Assembly (NCBI GenBank): GCA_024225635.1
Contig: JAAEMK010001264.1
Span: forward strand, 1 to 43,176
From: Desulfobacteraceae bacterium
Lineage (GTDB): Bacteria > Desulfobacterota > Desulfobacteria > Desulfobacterales > Desulfobacteraceae
Length of the DNA: 43,176 bases
Direction: 5' to 3'
Each line of letters starts with the position of its first letter. Position 1 is the stretch's first letter. The translations under genes and the position numbers were made by a program. Below the pieces are notes generated by a model that was given only the letters and a program-made list of their open reading frames with translations, was not told the origin of the DNA and searched no databases. Positions 42,887 to 43,176 of this stretch are shown here, piece after piece.

Positions 42887-43018
42887 ATGACAATCATCGT
42901 CACCATGCTACGAACTCTTGCTATTTTTATGTCTTCCGGCTCTGCAATGGCAGCCTTGTCCAAGACCCGGGTTTCACAACTGCATGTCGCTGCATCCGGC
43001 ATTCAGGAAGCACCATAG
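42887..43018 (+). CDS. Tiny exported-looking ORF (43 aa)
   Basis: ATG 42887 has an excellent ribosome-binding site (AAAGAGGAGAA, 6 bases away). The 43-residue product starts MTIIVTMLRTLAIFMSSGSA and resembles a signal peptide, with possible cleavage after SAMAA, leaving about 20 mature residues. It may be a real small peptide or the remnant of a gene truncated by an early stop. No family was recognised; the remaining 158 bases contain no gene I could support. Confidence 0.4.
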   Translation: MTIIVTMLRTLAIFMSSGSAMAALSKTRVSQLHVAASGIQEAP

Positions 43019-43176
43019 AAGACCGAGGAAGCATGCATGCCTATCCGGTTGTTGCACATATTCCCTTTTTGGGTAGCACTTGTCATAATTTGAGGAAATA
43101 AAAAAATATACAGCATGAAAAAAATAGTCATTCACACCTGTTTAACACTAAAAAACCATGAGTAATTACTATTTTG

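Noticed and set aside
43115-43165. Small ORF MKKIVIHTC near the right edge
   Set aside because: Sixteen codons with a poorly spaced ribosome-binding site; nothing supports it.

Overview
The window looks like a chromosomal piece of a Gram-negative, anaerobic, Desulfobacterota-type bacterium, most like a sulfate reducer of the Desulfobacterales. That is inferred from a 218-residue siroheme/[4Fe-4S] sulfite reductase, two TRAP-type solute systems (one with a TatT lipoprotein, one TAXI), CobT, and many large signal-transduction proteins. No rRNA, tRNA, phage or complete insertion sequence was seen. Codon style is uniform.

Layout. 1-5500: edge of a leftward gene, a small membrane protein, an EamA-type exporter, then a periplasmic binding protein paired with a hybrid-input histidine kinase. 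5501-6518: a gene-free stretch with a six-repeat CRISPR array that has no cas genes nearby. 6519-10104: a leftward three-gene unit with a TrpD-like phosphoribosyltransferase whose acceptor-site residues are altered, a 68-residue unknown protein, and a zinc alcohol-dehydrogenase-type domain fused to CobT. This is the best candidate in the window for an undescribed system. 10153-13796: a DctMQP TRAP transporter with its TatT lipoprotein. 13990-17239: DarP/YjgA, a YgiQ-type radical SAM protein and a FUSC-type membrane protein, in one tight operon.

17240-19976: two tandem HD-GYP paralogues, each with its own near-identical promoter. 20029-23579: a heterodimeric ABC exporter with one degenerate ATP site. 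23702-26069: a TAXI-type binding protein followed by an ExeA-like AAA ATPase with a repeat-rich acidic tail. 26178-26238: a long REP-like hairpin with a half copy at the end of the CRISPR array. 26305-29208: two cyclic-nucleotide-binding-domain proteins around a small exported protein and a CheR-type methyltransferase. 29455-32234: a GntR/HutC regulator with trpB and trpA, all overlapping. 32288-36250: an exported von Willebrand A protein, sensor kinase and PhoB/OmpR-type regulator in one operon, with three 11-bp-spaced direct repeats just upstream of its promoter. 36383-43018: the small sulfite reductase, a PAS-GGDEF diguanylate cyclase, a fold-III PLP decarboxylase with a CDG rather than CES motif, a chemoreceptor with an exported Cache-type protein, and a tiny exported-looking ORF.

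Functional themes are signal transduction (three histidine-kinase/receptor systems each beside an exported binding-type protein, plus cyclic-di-GMP synthesis and breakdown) and uptake of organic acids, with scattered biosynthetic operons. All assignments are by reading motifs; no database search was run.
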